Below the pieces are notes generated by a model that worked only from the letters and a program-made list of their open reading frames with translations, was not told the DNA's origin and did not search any database. Of a DNA stretch of 64,000 bases, positions 1 through 9,216 are shown piece after piece. The position numbers were made by a program, and so were the translations under genes. This DNA is from Ruegeria arenilitoris (lineage in GTDB: Bacteria; Pseudomonadota; Alphaproteobacteria; Rhodobacterales; Rhodobacteraceae), in NCBI RefSeq assembly GCF_013035425.1, contig NZ_WQHX01000003.1, positions 385,001 to 449,000 of the forward strand. Direction: 5' to 3'. Position 1 is the stretch's first letter; each line of letters opens with the position of its first letter.

Positions 1-496
1 GATAAAAGTCATTTTGCAGGAACAGGGAAATCACACCTGGCGAGGCTGCATTCATGAAACCTCGATCTGCCCCATGTTGTGCCATTGCGGCCTTGAGGTT
101 GGCGATGTCCTTCTGCAACTCACCTTGCCCCTTTGAACGCACCTCACCGGTGCACATAGGTCGAGCATACTGAGGAGTGCCTCCATCGTTTGCCAACCGC
201 TGAAGGAAGCCTGGAAACATCTTCAGATCTGCGGGCGCGTTGCGCGGGCTATCTCCCGAGAAACCGGTGTAACGATCTTTGACATACGTAGCGTATGAAA
301 TCTTTGAAGTTTCACCGTCGCTAACGATATCGATCCCGGCTTCAACCTGTTTGCGCACCGTCTCTGAAACTGCATCAGCCATGCAACCGTCAAAGGCATC
401 AATATCGTAGGACTCCTCATTTTCCCGGGCGAAGATGAAATCCACCACCTCTTGAGTTCGGGGCAGGGACCCTACATGTGTGGTCTTTATGGTCAT
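1..496 (-). CDS. MetE-like (cobalamin-independent methionine synthase family) protein, 3' end beyond window
   Basis: The first 165 residues of a protein that continues past the left edge are visible. It begins MTIKTTHVGSLPR, the N-terminal signature of stand-alone MetE C-terminal-domain proteins (COG0620 type, (beta/alpha)8 barrel). These use zinc and move a methyl or other alkyl group between a folate or organic donor and a thiol. The start at 494-496 follows an AAGGAGA ribosome site that overlaps the end of the methyltransferase gene 10 bp upstream, so it belongs to the same operon. In a catabolic operon it may act as a C1/alkyl transferase rather than in methionine synthesis; that is inference. 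The zinc ligands lie outside the window. Confidence 0.85.
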   Translation of the reverse strand, partial: MTIKTTHVGSLPRTQEVVDFIFARENEESYDIDAFDGCMADAVSETVRKQVEAGIDIVSDGETSKISYATYVKDRYTGFSGDSPRNAPADLKMFPGFLQRLANDGGTPQYARPMCTGEVRSKGQGELQKDIANLKAAMAQHGADRGFMNAASPGVISLFLQNDFY

Positions 497-506
497 AAGA
501 GTCTCC

Positions 507-1109
507 TTAAATTTTGCACGCCATAAGAACAGTACGGCTTTGGGTTTCAGGGTCCTCGGCCAGAAAACCGGTCATTCGTAATTCGTTTTCTTCCAAACAA
601 ATGGCGTAGTCTGCTGGTGACAAAGACGCATGATATACAAGCTCTTCCCCAACAGTGCCGCTTACCTCTCCAGCACGAGGACCAACCGTCAGCATCAGCA
701 TCCCACCCGGCCGCAAATGGTGCGCCATACGAGCTATGCAGTTCTTTTGTTCATCTGCCGTCAGGTGGAAAAAGCTGTCCCATGCGATGATGCCGTCGAA
801 CTGCTGTTCCAACTCAAACTCACGCATATCTGCATGTCGCCAATCGCCATCAGGCCAACGTTCCCGAGCTATGGCTAGCATCGCCTCTGAGAAGTCGACG
901 CCTGTGACAGCAAAACCCTCTGCCATGAACCAGCGCGCGATCGGATCTCCCGAGCCACAGCCAAGGTCCAATACGTGATCACCCGGTTTCAGGCTGGCGG
1001 TGAAACGCGCCAGCCAACGCGCTTCGAACAGAGCTTTGGAACGTCGCTTGTCGAATTCTGTGGCTTGCCGTTCGTACACGGCGTGCGTGTCTTTCGGGTT
1101 TACATTCAT
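507..1109 (-). CDS. Class I SAM-dependent methyltransferase
   Basis: A 200-residue class I methyltransferase. Motif I (VLDLGCGSGDP) is at residues 46-56 and the acidic post-I strand (GVDFSEAM) at 70-77, with the rest of the Rossmann fold following. The ATG at 1107-1109 is preferred because it overlaps the stop of the upstream cupin gene in an ATGA junction; an in-frame TTG lies three codons further upstream. The substrate is not visible. It lies between a cupin and a MetE-like gene, so the three may form a methyl-handling end of the operon (inference). Confidence 0.85.
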   Translation of the reverse strand: MNVNPKDTHAVYERQATEFDKRRSKALFEARWLARFTASLKPGDHVLDLGCGSGDPIARWFMAEGFAVTGVDFSEAMLAIARERWPDGDWRHADMREFELEQQFDGIIAWDSFFHLTADEQKNCIARMAHHLRPGGMLMLTVGPRAGEVSGTVGEELVYHASLSPADYAICLEENELRMTGFLAEDPETQSRTVLMACKI

Positions 1110-2065
1110 TCTGTCCAAGTAGCTCCAGCCGGGTCGTCAGTAGCCGAAATCCGGTACAAACCTGCCTGTCCCGTCATTGACGGTTGAACGCTATAAGACT
1201 CACCGGGCAAGACCAAAGCGGTATCACCAGTGGACAACGTTGTCTCGTAACCATCCACCGAAATACGCCAGTGGCCACTCGCGGGCATCAGAACTACTGG
1301 TTTTTCGGCCGTGACTGGTTCGGTTACCGAGGAACCCCGACCAAGGAAATCGACTTCGAACCCCGGTTTGTCTTTGATCAGAGCATTTTCGCCGATCACC
1401 CGAGCGGGTTTGTTCGCCGACAGCGCCATCAGGTCCCAATAACGCGCAACATACTTTCCGACTACATCCTCGACCGGCACCTCTGGGTACTCTTTTAGTT
1501 GCTCTTCGGTCAGAAGAGGCATCGGTCGTACGTTGTGCGGCAATTCCTGACCCTTTTTTTTGTCATACAAAACGCCATTGTCACCAAGCATCAGCCCATG
1601 CTCCTGCGCGTCTTCGATTACCTGCGGCGCCCAGGTGACGCCGCCCCCCGCATCGTCGCCGCCCAGGATCGCCATGATCATTCCATAGTCTTGGCCGACA
1701 TTTTCGAACCCTCGGAAAATGCCGGTTGGGATATTGAAGATATCGCCCTCTTCGGCAATGAACTCGCCGGCTGTGCCATAACGGCCCCAAAAAAACCGCC
1801 ATCGCCCTTTGGCGACAAAGAAAACTTCGGCAGTTGTGTGGCTGTGCAAAGAGTTGCGACATTTCGGAGGTTGCCCAGCTGCCCCAATGTTGAAGCCTAT
1901 CTTATCGGTGATGTGCACATGCTGGTCTGGCGACTCGGAAACGCCACCGCCGATGATGGTGAAGTTTTCCTTTTGATCGCTGCCCGGTGTGTGGGCGTCA
2001 ATAAACGCCGTTTTGCAGGGCTGGAGTTCGCCATAGCGGACGATACGTTGTGTGATGGTGCTCAT
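1106..2065 (-). CDS. Two-domain cupin protein
   Basis: A 319-residue protein. The N-terminal cupin has a metal-type motif 1 (H74, H76, E80 in HSHTTAEVFF), but its second motif (IPTGIFRGFEN, 113-122) has no clear histidine. A second, degenerate beta-barrel runs from about residue 240 to the end. The size and fold resemble the gentisate dioxygenase/quercetinase-like bicupins, but no specific activity is indicated. The ATG follows a good AAGGAGA site. A 152 bp gap separates it from the upstream SnoaL gene, and its stop is coupled to the methyltransferase start. Confidence 0.75.
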   Translation of the reverse strand: MSTITQRIVRYGELQPCKTAFIDAHTPGSDQKENFTIIGGGVSESPDQHVHITDKIGFNIGAAGQPPKCRNSLHSHTTAEVFFVAKGRWRFFWGRYGTAGEFIAEEGDIFNIPTGIFRGFENVGQDYGMIMAILGGDDAGGGVTWAPQVIEDAQEHGLMLGDNGVLYDKKKGQELPHNVRPMPLLTEEQLKEYPEVPVEDVVGKYVARYWDLMALSANKPARVIGENALIKDKPGFEVDFLGRGSSVTEPVTAEKPVVLMPASGHWRISVDGYETTLSTGDTALVLPGESYSVQPSMTGQAGLYRISATDDPAGATWTE

Positions 2066-2217
2066 TAGATTGTCTCCTTGGAAATTGGGGCGATGGGATC
2101 AACTCCCGCCCCTCCCGGAGGACGATTGTTCAGCCGACGTGCACGCAGTGATGCGCGATGCGTATGAAATCGCCGCGCCGCTCGACTGTTATTCAGAGAT
2201 GAAACGATTACGGTCAC

Positions 2218-3207
2218 TCAGCTTTCTCCACCCTGCAGCAGAATTTGTTTCCAGACCGAAGTTTCGTCGAACAGCGTATATTCGCGACGCAGCAGCGGGT
2301 GGCCGGCGATCAACTCGCCAAATTCGGCGTGGCTGATGCCAAGCACATAGACCTGTGCGCCAGTCGGTACGCCAAAAACCCCCCAGCCGTCATGCTTACC
2401 CCAAAGGCTCCAGCGCAAAGCAGCACGAGGGGCCATGTTCGTGTCATCGCGGCCAATCTGGTGTTCGATCTTGAACTCCGCATTCGGGAAAGAGGCCCGA
2501 AGTCCCATCCAAAACCGGTCTACTGCACCCCAACCGTGGCCAGTGACACCGCCCACATATTCGGATTGCACGGCGCGGTCATACTCTGCTTCGATCGCAC
2601 CCATATCGGCGTTCATGATCCGGGTCAGAATGTCGGCGTAACGTTGTCCCCAATCGTTGTCGTTGCCTCGTCCTTCATAAGGTCCGGGCTGATCGGTTTC
2701 CGGGGTCAGTGGCCTGACGCAGTTATCCGCCCCGCCCTCACGTTCAATGAGGTCGGCCGCATATTCCTTTGGGTCCCAACCCATCTGACGCACAATTGCA
2801 CCTTGATCGCGGATCAGCCATTCGTCGTTGATCTGATTGTTGATTGCGTGACAATCGGCAAGAATCCGGTACCGCAGCTTGGTACCCGTTGGCTTACCGT
2901 ATACGCCTTCGGCCAGATGCGTAGCGGTTGAAATGATCCGGTGCGAGCTTAGCATGCCCTGTTCCGGTGTACCTGACCAGATTACATCCTCGCCCAAAAG
3001 CTGCCGGTCCGGAAACTCGGCCAGCGTCGCCATTGTTGCGCCGATAACGTTCTGATTACCCAGAACAACCGACCCGGGTGAACGAACGACGATATCGTCA
3101 CTGTAATACTCATGCAGGGTCGAGATACCCCGGTCTTCCCAGATCACCTTTGTGATACCAATGATATAGTCGGGAAAATCCCGAAATTTGGGATCAAAGC
3201 CTTTCAT
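2218..3207 (-). CDS. Two-domain SnoaL-like (NTF2-fold) protein
   Basis: A 329-residue protein made of two SnoaL/NTF2-like domains, about residues 1-150 and 170-329. Members of this fold are small cone-shaped cyclases, isomerases, hydratases or hydrolases. It is one of four relatives in this locus (others at 5011-6063, 7403-7933 and 12797-13816). The ATG at 3205-3207 overlaps the TGA of the LacI gene in an ATGA junction and has an AAAGGACA site, so it is co-translated with the repressor. No catalytic residues can be assigned with certainty. Confidence 0.8.
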   Translation of the reverse strand: MKGFDPKFRDFPDYIIGITKVIWEDRGISTLHEYYSDDIVVRSPGSVVLGNQNVIGATMATLAEFPDRQLLGEDVIWSGTPEQGMLSSHRIISTATHLAEGVYGKPTGTKLRYRILADCHAINNQINDEWLIRDQGAIVRQMGWDPKEYAADLIEREGGADNCVRPLTPETDQPGPYEGRGNDNDWGQRYADILTRIMNADMGAIEAEYDRAVQSEYVGGVTGHGWGAVDRFWMGLRASFPNAEFKIEHQIGRDDTNMAPRAALRWSLWGKHDGWGVFGVPTGAQVYVLGISHAEFGELIAGHPLLRREYTLFDETSVWKQILLQGGES

Positions 3208-4247
3208 GTTTCTGTCCTTTGTGGGGCCCACCCTTTTGGCAAACGGGCCGAGGTTCGCACGACCAGTGGCCCATCAATGGCCACCTTGCGAGGCTCGGCC
3301 ATTTCCGGGGTGTCGATATGTTCAAAAAGCGCGTCAACAGTTTCGGTCACCATTAGATTGGCCCGCTGTCGGATTGTAGTCAGATTGTAGGCGGGCCACC
3401 CGGCAGGCGGTACATCGTCATAACCCACGACTGAGATATCCTCGGGTACGTTTAGGCCAAGTTCAAAACGTATGACGTCCATCACAGCCAGTGCCATGTG
3501 ATCGTTGGCGACGAAGACGGCATCGGGTCGTTTGTCTGGTGCAACATCAAACATTCGTCGGGTCGCAGCGCGGGCGTTTTCGGTGTGAAAATCACCGACC
3601 TCATGAGCGAAAAGGTCTCGCCCGGCCTCTGTAAGCGCGGCTCGGAAACCAGCTTCGCGGTCGCGTTGGGTCGAAGCACCTTGCCAACCCGCGATATAGG
3701 CTATCCTTTCATGCCCCCCATCAATAAGGAACTCGGCCACTTTGCGACCCCCAGCGTAGTTGTCGGAAGTAACAGTGGTGATGCCTTCGATATCCTGACT
3801 GCGGTTAAACAACACAACCGGAACCCCAGCCTGCTGGCAGCGCATCGCTATGTCCGACGACATCGGGACCGACGCCAAAATAACCCCGTCGACCTGATAA
3901 TCGAGGATTTCGTCCATCACATTGTCGATATTCCCAGCCGAGCGAGAAGCCATGAAGATCAAAACGTGATAGCCTTGTTCCTGCAGCGCGTTCGACAGTT
4001 TTTCGAGCGCTTCGGGATAGAAGTAGTTGTCCAGATAGCCGACAACCAATCCGATGATACGGCTTTTGCCGGATACCATCGCGCGGGCTAAAACATTGGG
4101 GCGATACCCCAACTTAGCGGCCGCCTTCCGCACTTTATCTTCGGTTTTTTTACTGACCGAAGCACCGGGTGTGAACACCCTGCTGACGGCGGATTGGCTG
4201 ACGCCGGCAAGTTGGGCAACTTGAAGTGATGTCACCTTTTCAACCAT
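3204..4247 (-). CDS. LacI-family transcriptional repressor
   Basis: A 347-residue LacI/GalR-type regulator. A helix-turn-helix (TSLQVAQLAGVSQSAVSRVF, residues 6-25) and hinge are followed by a periplasmic-binding-protein-like effector domain. The start at 4245-4247 shares one base with the SDR stop (TGATG), and the end overlaps the next SnoaL start. The two palindromes with central CG at 12667-12684 and 12722-12737 have the form of LacI-family operators and are its most likely sites. The effector is probably a sugar, polyol or acid imported by the linked ABC system (inference). Confidence 0.93.
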   Translation of the reverse strand: MVEKVTSLQVAQLAGVSQSAVSRVFTPGASVSKKTEDKVRKAAAKLGYRPNVLARAMVSGKSRIIGLVVGYLDNYFYPEALEKLSNALQEQGYHVLIFMASRSAGNIDNVMDEILDYQVDGVILASVPMSSDIAMRCQQAGVPVVLFNRSQDIEGITTVTSDNYAGGRKVAEFLIDGGHERIAYIAGWQGASTQRDREAGFRAALTEAGRDLFAHEVGDFHTENARAATRRMFDVAPDKRPDAVFVANDHMALAVMDVIRFELGLNVPEDISVVGYDDVPPAGWPAYNLTTIRQRANLMVTETVDALFEHIDTPEMAEPRKVAIDGPLVVRTSARLPKGWAPQRTET

Positions 4248-5011
4248 CAGTCCGCCGTCCAACCTCCGTCGATCAGCATCGAAGTGCCTGTAACCAAAGC
4301 AGAAGCGTCGGAAGCAAGATAAGTGACTGCACCCATGATATCTTCGACCTCGCCCACGCGATCCAGCTTGATCTTCTCCATAATCCACGCAGCGCGTTCA
4401 GGATTTTCAAACGTGGATTGCGTCAAGGGTGTGCGAATAAATGTCGGGCAAATTGTGTTGATGCGAATTCGCTGCTTGCCCCATTCAATGGCCATAGCTT
4501 TGACCATACCTTCGAGGCCATGCTTGGTTGCGCAATAAAGCGCCCGGTCAACCCCGCCCACATGGCCCATCTGACTTGAGATGTGAATGATTGACCCTGG
4601 CTTTTCTGCTGCCATCAAGGCCTTGGCGGCATAAGCCGACAGGAAATAGGCTGATCGCAGATTAACGTCCGCGACGGCGTCAAAATCCTCGGGCGTAGTC
4701 TCAATCGCCGGACTATGTCGTGCGATACCAGCAGAGTTCACTACCACGTCGAATACACGGCCCTCAAAAATCCGATTTAGGGCAATAAGATCACCCTGAT
4801 CTACGACCGCAGCCTCGGACGACCAGCCCTGCCTTTGCAATGCCGCAACGGTTTCATCTAATCGCTCCTTGCCTCTGGCGGCGCAAACGACGTGAGCACC
4901 TGCTTCGGCAAGAGCTACCGCGCAGCCCTGACCGATGCCCGACGAAGCGCCGGTTACTAAGGCGGTCTTTCCGCTAAGGGAAAACGAAGGGGTACGTGGC
5001 AATTCGGTCAT
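4247..5011 (-). CDS. Short-chain dehydrogenase/reductase
   Basis: A classical SDR of 254 residues: cofactor motif TGASSGIG (20-27), NSAG (92-95), catalytic Ser145, Tyr159 and Lys163 (YCATK), and a C-terminal IDGGW. It should oxidise or reduce an alcohol/ketone with NAD(P). The nearest functional groups are sugar-acid and polyol dehydrogenases (KduD/gluconate 5-dehydrogenase-like), but the substrate is not determined. Start and stop both share one base with the neighbouring genes (TGATG at each end), which shows tight translational coupling with the SnoaL gene before it and the repressor after it. Confidence 0.92.
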   Translation of the reverse strand: MTELPRTPSFSLSGKTALVTGASSGIGQGCAVALAEAGAHVVCAARGKERLDETVAALQRQGWSSEAAVVDQGDLIALNRIFEGRVFDVVVNSAGIARHSPAIETTPEDFDAVADVNLRSAYFLSAYAAKALMAAEKPGSIIHISSQMGHVGGVDRALYCATKHGLEGMVKAMAIEWGKQRIRINTICPTFIRTPLTQSTFENPERAAWIMEKIKLDRVGEVEDIMGAVTYLASDASALVTGTSMLIDGGWTAD

Positions 5012-6063
5012 CAGTGCATTCCATCGGGAACATCGATGCGACCTATGTTGCGAGCCTTGTTGAATTCTCGCAATCGGGCAAAGACGTCGACACCAAGCTG
5101 TCGGTAGGCGTCAAGAAGGTCGACCAGAACCCAATTCTCGCGGATCTTGCCGTTTTCAAGTCGCCAGAAATCGAGACTCCGCATGGTGATCATTTTTCCT
5201 GAAGGAACAATCCCCATCCAGCCGTCACCAGTAACCGTCTGAATCATGTTAGGCCAGCCGGTCACAGCGGCATATTCGCCATCACCGAAGAAATGGTAGA
5301 TTATGTCATCAACGTACTGCCCGCGGTCCGGCATGCCATTCAAGAATGGAATTTGGTGCCAGTTTCGAAAGCCAGCGTAACCACGGCCGGTCCCTATACC
5401 CGAAGGGCCGTACCAGTTCATGCGAGGGTGCCAGAACCGTTCCATCTCCATCACCTCGGGGCCACCTTGGGATGGATGTCTTTTTAGAAATTCAAGCATT
5501 TCTATTATGTGTTGACAGGTCTTGGTGCCCTTAGCTTCATCGTAGGGCCCCGGAACAAAACCGTCTTGAGTGGCTGGACCGGGCACATGCCATTCGAGAC
5601 CCAGGCTCGGGGACATTGGCCAGGCTTTGGCCTGTATCATTACTTCGGGGATGTCCCAAAGTGCCTGAAACTCAACGACTTTGCCATCTACAAAACGGTA
5701 GAATTCGTGAAACCGCATGGTTGCCTGATGACCGGTGGGCGGGATATCCAGCCAAGGCCCGATGAAGGTACCCGTATAGTAGCCACCACAGCCGACCCAG
5801 TCAGCTCCACCGTCGTCCGGTCCGGCCATGACAATGTAGTCACGACGTTCTAAATCAGGCCAGGCATCCAAAAGGTTCTTATAGGCGCAATCGAAAAAAG
5901 CATCACTGCCTGTGCTGTCGCCAAAAGGATGGCACAGGTGGAACGCGGCGTCTGAGCTTGTCACTTCGGCCAACGCTTTGCGTACACCGGCCTCGGAAAA
6001 GTCGTACATCGCCGCCCTGAGTGGTGCGATCAGGGCTTTGTGTTGTGTGTGCTTGTCACTCAT
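5011..6063 (-). CDS. Two-domain SnoaL-like (NTF2-fold) protein
   Basis: A 350-residue paralogue with two SnoaL domains. Domain 1 carries [10 protein letters not shown] and an FYR-VDGKV strand; domain 2 carries WYGPSGIG, the SGK-RSLDFWR strand and [19 protein letters not shown]. The same segments recur in the proteins at 12797-13816 and 7403-7933. The ATG at 6061-6063 forms an ATGA overlap with the HpsN-like gene, which excludes the longer reading. Paralogues of the SnoaL class can be ester cyclases, lactonizing or dehydrating enzymes; here the role is unknown but must serve the dehydrogenase it is coupled to. Confidence 0.82.
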   Translation of the reverse strand: MSDKHTQHKALIAPLRAAMYDFSEAGVRKALAEVTSSDAAFHLCHPFGDSTGSDAFFDCAYKNLLDAWPDLERRDYIVMAGPDDGGADWVGCGGYYTGTFIGPWLDIPPTGHQATMRFHEFYRFVDGKVVEFQALWDIPEVMIQAKAWPMSPSLGLEWHVPGPATQDGFVPGPYDEAKGTKTCQHIIEMLEFLKRHPSQGGPEVMEMERFWHPRMNWYGPSGIGTGRGYAGFRNWHQIPFLNGMPDRGQYVDDIIYHFFGDGEYAAVTGWPNMIQTVTGDGWMGIVPSGKMITMRSLDFWRLENGKIRENWVLVDLLDAYRQLGVDVFARLREFNKARNIGRIDVPDGMH

Positions 6064-7391
6064 TCTGCGGCGTCCCGGTAGGGGGCGGGTTCGCCGTAGG
6101 GTACGTTGATACCGCCATAGCGACGCACGCGAACGTTGCACTGTTCGGCATGGCCAACAAAACCTTCCAGCATGCACAAGCGCGAGCCATACTCACCAAT
6201 AAGCGTCGCCGCTTCATCGGTCAGTACTTTCTGATAGCTGTGAGTTTTCAGATACTTTCCCACCCAAAGCCCACCGGTATAGCGCCCGGCTTTTTTTGTT
6301 GGCAATGTATGGTTTGTTCCGATCACTTTGTCGCCATTTGAAACATTTGTACGCGGACCAAGAAACAGAGCACCGTAGCAAGTCATGTTCTCAAGGAACC
6401 AGTCGTCGCGGTCGGTCATTACCTGAACATGTTCCGAGGCGATGTCATCGGCGACCTTCAGCATCTCGTCATACGTGTCGCAGACGATCACTTCGCCATA
6501 CTCGTCCCATGACACTTTCGCGGTGCCAGCTGTAGGCAGGATACCCAGCAAACGGTCGACTTCGGACATGGTATCTTCGGCCAATTTGCGTGAGTTGGTC
6601 AGCAGAACGCAGGGGCTGTTATAGCCATGCTCAGCCTGACCAAGCAGATCGGTCGCGCAGAGTTCCGCATCAGCTGCTGTCTCATCCGCAATAACCATTG
6701 TCTCGGTTGGCCCCGCGAACAGGTCTATACCGACGCGACCAAACAATTGGCGTTTGGCCTCTGCGACAAAAGCGTTGCCGGGACCCACCAGCATGTGAAC
6801 GGGATTAATGGTCTCGGTTCCCAAAGCCATTGCGCCGATCGCCTGAATGCCGCCCATAACGTAGATTTCATGCGCACCGCCGAGATGCATGGCTGCAATC
6901 ACCGCCGGGTTTGGCTTGCCTTGGAAGGGAGGTGTACAAGCGATGATCCGAGGAACACCAGCAACTGAGGCGGTAGCCACGGACATGTGGGCAGAGGCCA
7001 CCATTGGAAACTTTCCACCAGGCACATAACATCCAACAGATTGTACAGGGATGTTCTTATGACCCAATATGACGCCAGGCAGAGTTTCAACCTCGATGTC
7101 CAACATTGAATCCCGCTGCGCCTGCGCAAAATTACGTACCTGTTCTTGCGCGAATTTGATATCGGCAATTTCACGATCCGTCAGTTGTCCAATAAGACTA
7201 TCGATTTCCTTCTGGCTGAGACGGAATGACACCGGCGAATAGTTGTCAAACTTCTCGCTCAACTCACGCACGGCTGCGTCGCCGCGGGCTTCGATGTCTT
7301 TCAGCGTTGCTTCAACCACAGCGCGGGTCTTGGCGTCATCTTCTGCCCGGTCCTCGTCGGATTTGCCGCGTTTCAAATATTCGATTGCCAT
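6060..7391 (-). CDS. HisD/HpsN-family dehydrogenase (zinc, NAD-dependent, alcohol to acid)
   Basis: A 443-residue histidinol-dehydrogenase-family enzyme. By alignment with E. coli HisD the zinc ligands would be Gln252, His255, Asp354 and His414, and the catalytic pair Glu320-His321 (SEH). It is not in a his operon. Stand-alone Roseobacter members resemble HpsN, the sulfopropanediol 3-dehydrogenase that oxidises an alcohol in two steps to the acid. HpsO, HpsP and the sulfonate transporter genes are absent here, so sulfopropanediol is only one possible substrate. A TGAGGA site overlaps the preceding stop; the stop overlaps the next SnoaL start. Confidence 0.88.
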   Translation of the reverse strand: MAIEYLKRGKSDEDRAEDDAKTRAVVEATLKDIEARGDAAVRELSEKFDNYSPVSFRLSQKEIDSLIGQLTDREIADIKFAQEQVRNFAQAQRDSMLDIEVETLPGVILGHKNIPVQSVGCYVPGGKFPMVASAHMSVATASVAGVPRIIACTPPFQGKPNPAVIAAMHLGGAHEIYVMGGIQAIGAMALGTETINPVHMLVGPGNAFVAEAKRQLFGRVGIDLFAGPTETMVIADETAADAELCATDLLGQAEHGYNSPCVLLTNSRKLAEDTMSEVDRLLGILPTAGTAKVSWDEYGEVIVCDTYDEMLKVADDIASEHVQVMTDRDDWFLENMTCYGALFLGPRTNVSNGDKVIGTNHTLPTKKAGRYTGGLWVGKYLKTHSYQKVLTDEAATLIGEYGSRLCMLEGFVGHAEQCNVRVRRYGGINVPYGEPAPYRDAAE

Positions 7392-7402
7392 GGTGCTAAT
7401 CC

Positions 7403-7933
7403 TCAGTTGTCGGGCCGGGGCGGAGCTTTCTCTCCCCGGTCAAATGCTTCCCAGCCTTCACCTTTGAATACATCCACGCCTAGCTGCGCGGCGACATGGG
7501 CGAAATCCACATTCACCCAGTTGTCGACGATCTTGCCGTCGACGACTTTCCAAAAGTCCATATATCGGATCTCGACCCGCTTGCCGGTGGGCGCGATGCC
7601 TAGGAACTCGCCGGAATGAGTGGCTTCCTGACGGCCAAAGGCTGCCGCCCACTCGCCCATGTACAGGCGTGCCTCGTCAATGCAGGTCTTGTCAGAGAAT
7701 GCGGCCTGAAACGGGCGCTGCCAGTTGTCCTGAAATTCCTGCAGGCCCACCTTTGTGCCGCAGCCCTGATTGCCCATCCAGCGGAAGCCTTGGGCGAAGA
7801 ATTCTCCGATGTCGTCAATGCGGTGGTCGTTTAAACCGTCGACCATGGTTTCAATAACGCGGCGCGTGTCTTCGGTTTTGCTCATGTCCGTTTCGCGGGT
7901 CAGAACCGCTTGTTCAGGACGGGAACCTTTCAT
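7403..7933 (-). CDS. Single-domain SnoaL-like (NTF2-fold) protein
   Basis: A 176-residue protein that matches only the C-terminal domain of the two-domain relatives: MGNQGCGT, the [13 protein letters not shown] strand and [20 protein letters not shown]. It may represent the ancestral unit whose duplication gave the longer paralogues (inference). The ATG at 7931-7933 has an AAAGGACA site with good spacing. It is the first gene of the catabolic half of the operon; two short hairpins lie in the 127 bp between it and the transporter genes. Confidence 0.85.
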   Translation of the reverse strand: MKGSRPEQAVLTRETDMSKTEDTRRVIETMVDGLNDHRIDDIGEFFAQGFRWMGNQGCGTKVGLQEFQDNWQRPFQAAFSDKTCIDEARLYMGEWAAAFGRQEATHSGEFLGIAPTGKRVEIRYMDFWKVVDGKIVDNWVNVDFAHVAAQLGVDVFKGEGWEAFDRGEKAPPRPDN

Positions 7934-8015
7934 GTCTTTGTCCTTTCAGGTTGCCAGTAGGAGGGATTGGGATGTTTGACCCCAAATCTCAGAAAATCCC
8001 TCGGCATCCTGTTCA

Positions 8016-8045
8016 GCGCCGGATGGCGCGACATAGCGTTATGTC
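8016..8045 (-). other. Tandem small hairpins between transporter and enzyme genes
   Basis: Two perfect inverted repeats follow each other: GCGCC/GGCGC (8016-8029) and GACATA/TATGTC (8030-8045). They sit just downstream of the second permease on the transcribed minus strand. There is no T-tract, so they look more like mRNA-stabilising or processing hairpins than a terminator. Confidence 0.4.
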
Positions 8046-8060
8046 TTGCATTCTTGCTCA

Positions 8061-9215
8061 TCAACCTTTGACCGCCCCAGCCGTCAGGCCGCTCACGATC
8101 TGGCGCTGGAATATCAGTACAAGGAAGATCAGTGGCGCGGTGATCGATACCGCAGCGGCCACAGCAACAACCTGATCTGTTGTAGTCGTCTCACGGTTGA
8201 ACATTCCCACAATTGCCGGAACCATGGTTTGGTTTTGTGCGTCCAGTAGAAGCGCGGTTACAAGAAAATCGTTATAAGCCAGCAGAAAGCTAAACAAACC
8301 GGTCGTAATAACGCCAGGCCACATCACAGGCATGATGACCCTGCGAAAGGCCTGAAAGTGGCTGCAACCATCAACACGGGCGGCCTCGTCCAATTCAGCC
8401 GGAATGTTCTGGAAGAATGACCTCAGCATCCAAATCGTAAACGGTTGGTTGATGGCGACAAGCACGGCGATCACGGCGAACGGCTTGCCATATAGGGTTG
8501 GCGCATTGTCGCCCAGTATCGGGCTAAGCCATTCGGCAGAGTTGATAAAGACCGGAAGATAACCTGCGACAAGCACGGAATGGGGCAGTGCGCGGAACAC
8601 CAGAGCGACGATAAGAATCCAGAAAGCTAGCGTGGACCCAGACCGGGCCAGACCATAACCCGCCAAAGTTCCAACAGTCAGTGAAACCGTTACAACTCCA
8701 GTGGTGACAATAAGTGAATTCTTAAAGTTGTTCGAGAACCCTCGGTCTATCCAGACAGTTTTGTAGTGCTCGGTTGTTAGGCCAAGAATGTCGCGTCCAA
8801 GCGGGCCAAACAACGGATTGAGCAAGGCAAGAAACGTTGGCAAAATAACAAAGAAAACCAGTAGAAAACCCAATAGCAAAGTCAGCACACCAATCAGCCA
8901 ACCAAACCATTCTTGCCCAGGTTTAGTGTAGGATTTCACCAAAGATGGAAGGGTCCTGGTTGCGACAATGATCGTTGCCCAAATAACCGCCACACCAAAA
9001 ATAATGTCCAAAAGTGACAGACCTTTGCCGACACCCAAGGTTGCCGGGCCGAAAATAACGTTCAGCGCATTACTATCGAAGGCGTCCACTGGTGACTTGA
9101 AGCTCATCACAACGATCCAAAAGATCGGGAAGGACGCAATCAGACACCAAAGCGCCAGACAAACGTTCGAAGTCAGGCGTAAGCTGAATGGCTGGCGAAG
9201 TGCGCGAGAGGACAT
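8061..9215 (-). CDS. ABC transporter permease, MalG-like with extra membrane segments
   Basis: A 384-residue inner-membrane permease of the carbohydrate-uptake class. The EAA loop that docks the ATPase is visible (ELDEAARVDGCSHFQAFRRV), followed by the MalG-type C-terminus. It is about 100 residues longer than a normal MalG: after the first membrane helix there is an inserted segment with about two or three further hydrophobic stretches before the usual periplasmic loop. The ATG at 9213-9215 follows an AAGGGGG site, two bases after the upstream permease stop. Partner of the permease at 9217-10239. Confidence 0.9.
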   Translation of the reverse strand: MSSRALRQPFSLRLTSNVCLALWCLIASFPIFWIVVMSFKSPVDAFDSNALNVIFGPATLGVGKGLSLLDIIFGVAVIWATIIVATRTLPSLVKSYTKPGQEWFGWLIGVLTLLLGFLLVFFVILPTFLALLNPLFGPLGRDILGLTTEHYKTVWIDRGFSNNFKNSLIVTTGVVTVSLTVGTLAGYGLARSGSTLAFWILIVALVFRALPHSVLVAGYLPVFINSAEWLSPILGDNAPTLYGKPFAVIAVLVAINQPFTIWMLRSFFQNIPAELDEAARVDGCSHFQAFRRVIMPVMWPGVITTGLFSFLLAYNDFLVTALLLDAQNQTMVPAIVGMFNRETTTTDQVVAVAAAVSITAPLIFLVLIFQRQIVSGLTAGAVKG

Positions 9216-9216
9216 A

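Noticed and set aside
1499-2068. 189-codon plus-strand frame opposite the cupin gene
   Set aside because: It is an antisense shadow of the cupin, with no ribosome site and no domain similarity.
2245-2931. 228-codon plus-strand frame opposite the SnoaL gene
   Set aside because: Antisense shadow of a well-supported, coupled gene; no motif.
6060-7391. Assigning the HisD-like gene as sulfopropanediol dehydrogenase hpsN and the locus as sulfonate degradation
   Set aside because: The fold fits, but hpsO, hpsP, sulfolactate lyase and the HpsKLM transporter are absent and the ABC importer is of the sugar class. Family membership alone does not prove the substrate.
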